The notes under the pieces are model-generated. The model saw nothing but the letters and a program-made list of their open reading frames with translations, did no database searches and had not been told where the DNA came from. A DNA stretch of 64,000 nucleotides, from contig WPIO01000264.1 in assembly GCA_009760855.2 (NCBI GenBank), positions 62,001-126,000 on the forward strand, written 5' to 3'. This document shows, piece by piece, positions 59,950 to 64,000 of the stretch. The stretch's first letter is position 1; every line of letters begins with the position of its first letter. The translations under genes and the position numbers were made by a program. The stretch comes from Cristatella mucedo (Eukaryota > Bryozoa > Phylactolaemata > Cristatellidae).

Positions 59950-62900
59950 ATACTCGTCTCTGTTGCGTAACCCTGACCTTTGGCAGGCTTGCCCAAGATC
60001 AATACCTTACGTATTTTTAACAATTTACTATTACTTCTCAAGCAGATATATTTAAAGGCCTTAATAGAGGTCGAGTACTTTTAGGCTGGTGTAAAAGAAC
60101 ATATGGTTATTGTTAGTGTTCAGTTGGAAAACAACTATTGAAAAGCTAGATCGTTAATTTTGAACAACGTAAATATATGGCTCTGGATACATTAATCTAT
60201 ATGCAAACACCACGGGGGGGGGGCTTCTAAAGTTAAGGGGGTACTTGTATTACTCCTTTCATCTATTTTGATCGTCTCATTTTTGAAAAAAATAGCTACA
60301 GCCTCCATTTTTTATTGCAGAGACATTCAGGCTCCATATAGTCTCCAAATAAATTGCTAGGCTATATTGTAATGCACTTTCAGCCATCTATTGCTTCATT
60401 GTAGCTTTTCCTAGAGTCATGAAAAAGTCACTCTCCAGGCATTATATGTGCATGGCAATTTCAGTTACTCATATTGGGGACGCACAACCAACAGCAAACG
60501 AGTTCAGTTTTGTTTAAGTTAATTTTTCTTATCAATTTGCCCTGTCCTCAATTATTCCAGTTTTAATCACACTGCAGTCAATGTGTCAAGCAACATTTTT
60601 GCTATGGACATTTTCGCTCAGAGACAAGAGGTCAGGTAAGGCACTGCATTCCATCCGGCTAAGTCATGCCTTTATAAGAAGGACTTGAACTTTCAACGGA
60701 ATAGCCAAGATCCACATCGGTTTTGAAGGTCTGCTCTATAGAGACAGGCTGATATCAAATTTTTGCAAGCACTTGGGATGTTGAGAGGATCCGATTAAAT
60801 CGGGTAACTAAGCATGATGATGCTCAAATCAAGCCTTCTTAGCTAGCCACCTTGCAAAACCACCAGTCCAGTTTCCCATCTCTGAATGCAACTGTGGACA
60901 TGCTTATTACTTGAACATTAGTTACTCTGGCTGGACGATTCTCCTGCAGCTTGTCATACATTAGTAAAGCTGTTCCTAGATGCTCATATTTATTTGAGCG
61001 ATCAGAGAGCTTACATTCAGTTTTTCCACTATCGCTGGGGGGGCGTCACATCCATGAAGCCAAAGCCTGGTGGAGCCCAAGAAAGCCATTGCTATAAAGA
61101 GCTTCACTCGGCTGTCTCTCAACGACACCTACTAACACTGTGCACTCTCAGGGTCTTTCATGCATCGCTGCCATTAAGAGTTTCAGCATACAATGGGCTG
61201 AATGGCGTGGGCCGCCTACTGTTTGCTGTTCTGCGACGTGGACAAGTGGGTAAGAGGGAGCTGCAAGAGAATAAATCTTAAGCTAACGCTGCCATCGTTT
61301 TTCCTGCATCACAATGAATGAGGCTTTGTGAGGCAACTTCAAGATCAGCATGCATGACGCCCATCGAGCTGCTGGTGGGGCAAGAACTGGACTACCGAAC
61401 TCCCACTTTACTGAGCTGTGGACTTTGGCTAAGAACTTAAACTAACCTCTAGATAACTTAAACTAAGTTCTCGTTCTAATTGACGTCCACAAGCTCTTTT
61501 TACCTACGGTAAGCTGTTGAAAGGAAAACTATTGGAATATAGTTGAACAACCACTCTACTTTGGTGAGCAAAAATTTCTAGTATGCATAGATTTCCCACT
61601 TGCACGTCGATTTCCACGTGGGAGCATAGAAACACAATCCCAAGACCAGAGTGTAACTTGTGGGATATTTCTCGGCCAAGTTCCAACTACTTGCTTATCG
61701 AACACTTTCTTCAGATGCAGTGCCTAAATATGTATACAATTATTCGCCTAGCCCTAGAACCTATTACGCTTCTGAATCTGATAATTCGTTAGGTTTCTTA
61801 ATCAGCCACTAGTCATTCGGAATCTAGATTTTTACATGTATCCATTAAAAGGCTGGAGCTAAATCGTAAAGCTTATGAAAGACATACGTAATGGAATCTC
61901 TAGTCAAAGCAATGTTTGATCTGGCTTATGCGTAGGTTTGTGCCTATTTCCAAATATCTTTTCCGCAATTCTAATAGATGCAAATAATCATCTCAATATC
62001 ACATACCAATGTTATTCTTCAATTACTAGTCGTTTGATTATTGCAGGAGGATTCGTATATAATGCTGGCAGTAGAACACTAAAATCTTATCTGCCAACAT
62101 GCCCCTATAGCATCTGCACGAAATATAGGCGTCCAGTTCAACAGTGATTGTTTACCAGACAGCCAAATCAGCTCTTCAATCAAGTTAGTCTATTTTCAGC
62201 TATGAAACGTTGTGATATTTTGGTCTACTTAGACAGGGAAACTGCATTCAAATTGATCCATGTATCTGTGACTTCCATTCTCTACTTCACTGCCTCGCTC
62301 CTACCTGGTCTACAAGCCTGTGTAATAAGGCACTTACAAGCAGTGCAACAATGTGAAGATGGCTTACCTGTCATGACCATCACCATTGCCGCATCCCTAC
62401 ACTTAGCGCCGATTTTCAGTGTCGCCGAATCAGACAGCTTAAAAACTTCTAGGCTTTTTCCGTGACTTTGTAGTCTCTTCATCATCTGATTTCCGGCCTA
62501 CTTAACAGAACTACTTCCCCATCTGCAAAAGTAGCACACCGATCGTTTTTCTGAATCAAATCATTTGGCTGTGCCTCAAGCCATCCTCAAATCTTTTAGA
62601 GCCTGTGCCTTGAGTTCGTATGCCGCCAAAGCAAGGAACTTCTTCCTAACAGATATTGCGACATTCTAAACTTGATGAAATTTTAAACGGAGCTAAAAAG
62701 CACCTGTCAATAACAGCAAGTGCCGGCTTCTTGTGATGTTTACTTGACGTGTGTATGATTCAGACACTGTGTATGTGACCTATTATCATATTCACATGAC
62801 ATGCAATGTATCTCTGTCTGTTTTTAAAAAGAAGTCATTAAAACTATTGTGTGTACTACGCGGGAGAGCTTTACACAGCTCAGTCAAAGCCTGAGCAGCT

Positions 62901-63279
62901 GACATTTGGCATCTTGTCTCTTACTACATTATGCATGTTGACAGTGTGAGTGGTACCACTGAGCACGTAAAGGTGGTTTATTGTAAACCTTTTAAAAATC
63001 GTCTAGCTGGGGATTGATTTCTTATATTTTGCTATGCAAATGTCTTCTCATTATTTGCATTTAACATGTTAGTGTTTTCAATATCAAATTGATTAACTTG
63101 GTCTTGCATGCCCGGACCGGCCAAGCTAAAATCGCGTTATTGCCAGTTAATGAGTAAGATGATGTAGTGTAGGATACATAAACCGTTAAGGCAAATAAAC
63201 TGTGTGCTGCTAATTTTATTGCGGATGTTAGACGATTGCAAGATTACAAATTCCTACTTCTGTACCTATTTCCCTCTAC
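59950..63279 (+). repeat. Tandem duplication, copy 2, block A
   Basis: It corresponds to 47013-52430 without the two LINE insertions. A run of ten to eleven G at about 60214-60224 interrupts it. It is fused directly to block B at 63279/63280. Confidence 0.9.
62045..62695 (+). mobile_element. Old LINE A fragment, copy 2 of the duplication
   Basis: It parallels 51240-51910 (SLLPGLQACVIRHLQAVQQC at about 62290-62350). Confidence 0.75.
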
Positions 63280-64000
63280 GATTCCGTAACTTGCCGAAGC
63301 ATGTTTGTAGGCCACAGTACAGCTTCGTTGATTGCTGAGAAAATGTGTAAATCCATTAATATCCTGATCGCGTATAACATAGGGCATCTGTGCAGTTCAG
63401 TACAACCAAACCAGTTAAGCAAAATAATAACTGGTATTTCACCAAAGATTTTGACTCCCGAGGGTTTGCTTGAGTTCATAACTTAGTTCAAACAATCGAG
63501 ATTTTCCTGCTAAGAATTTGTGGTAAGCCACGAAACCGTATTCACGTATGAATGCAACTCGGCGTAAGTTGGCATTAATACAAAGACACAGGCATAGCTA
63601 TGCAGCAGTGCTATCTTCACGCAGTAACAACACAACCGGTGTTTACATAGAAGCTGTTAAACAGTGGCATTAAAAGGATCACCTGAGCCAGCAGATAATA
63701 AAAAGACCTCCATCGCAACAGCTAATATTTCCAAAAAGCTCCAAGCTAGAGAATGTTTTAGATAAATTAAATAGGTCATATTAAATAGAGCATTACGATG
63801 GACCCTATTAAACATTATTTTGGCTACGAGTTGGAGTTCTGCTTTACATCTGTTATGTAATTCCAAGCCGCATCAGTTCCTGTAAAAAGCAAAACACTAG
63901 AATAAATTAACCTAGATATTTCAATTTTACTCTGATTGTGTGGTCCCATAACCGATTCAGATGACACGTGGATTCCCATGCTCAGTTAGCATTGTCAAAT
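63280..64000 (+). repeat. Tandem duplication, copy 2, block B (runs off the window)
   Basis: It matches 55838-56558 to the last base of the window, ending in the shared ACCGATTCAGATGAC and GATTCCCAT segments. Confidence 0.9.

Overview
The window is nuclear DNA of an animal, most likely a marine-type invertebrate; the species cannot be named from the sequence. The signs are GT-AG introns of very unequal size, AT-rich intergenic and intronic DNA, dense CR1/L2-like non-LTR retrotransposons, tRNA-derived SINEs and many microsatellites. There are no operons, ribosome binding sites or bacterial genes, and almost all of the longer open frames are retrotransposon debris.

One host gene is recovered. 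It lies on the minus strand and covers at least 44 kb (55595 down to 11215). Twelve short exons join into at least 561 codons of a secreted copper type II monooxygenase of the dopamine beta-hydroxylase/MOXD1 family: signal peptide, DOMON domain, then the N- and C-terminal Cu2-monooxygenase domains. Splice phases agree at every junction except exon 7 to exon 8, where the expected donor reads GG instead of GT. The last exon was not identified. Two of the six copper ligands known for the family are replaced (the HxH second histidine is Asn; the VHY histidine is Asp or Thr), so the product may be a degenerate enzyme or a pseudoenzyme.

The rest is mobile DNA lying in and around the introns. LINE family A has a (TTA)n-type tail and a 3' hairpin; its longest copies are at 15840-19040 (+) and 26640-29455 (-), and the least damaged is at 48203-49552 (+). 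LINE family B has 5-bp-type tails; its best copy is at 22715-24300 (+). SINE family 1 carries tRNA-like A and B boxes and ends in the same 3' hairpin as LINE A, which suggests it is mobilised by LINE A. SINE family 2 is also tRNA-derived but has another tail.

The right-hand 17 kb holds a direct tandem duplication. Blocks at 47013-52430 and 55838-56558 recur at 59950-63279 and 63280-64000. Copy 1 carries two extra LINE A insertions with target-site duplications, and copy 2 shows the empty sites. Copy 2 lacks 3407 bp, exactly the segment that in copy 1 holds the monooxygenase promoter and exon 1.
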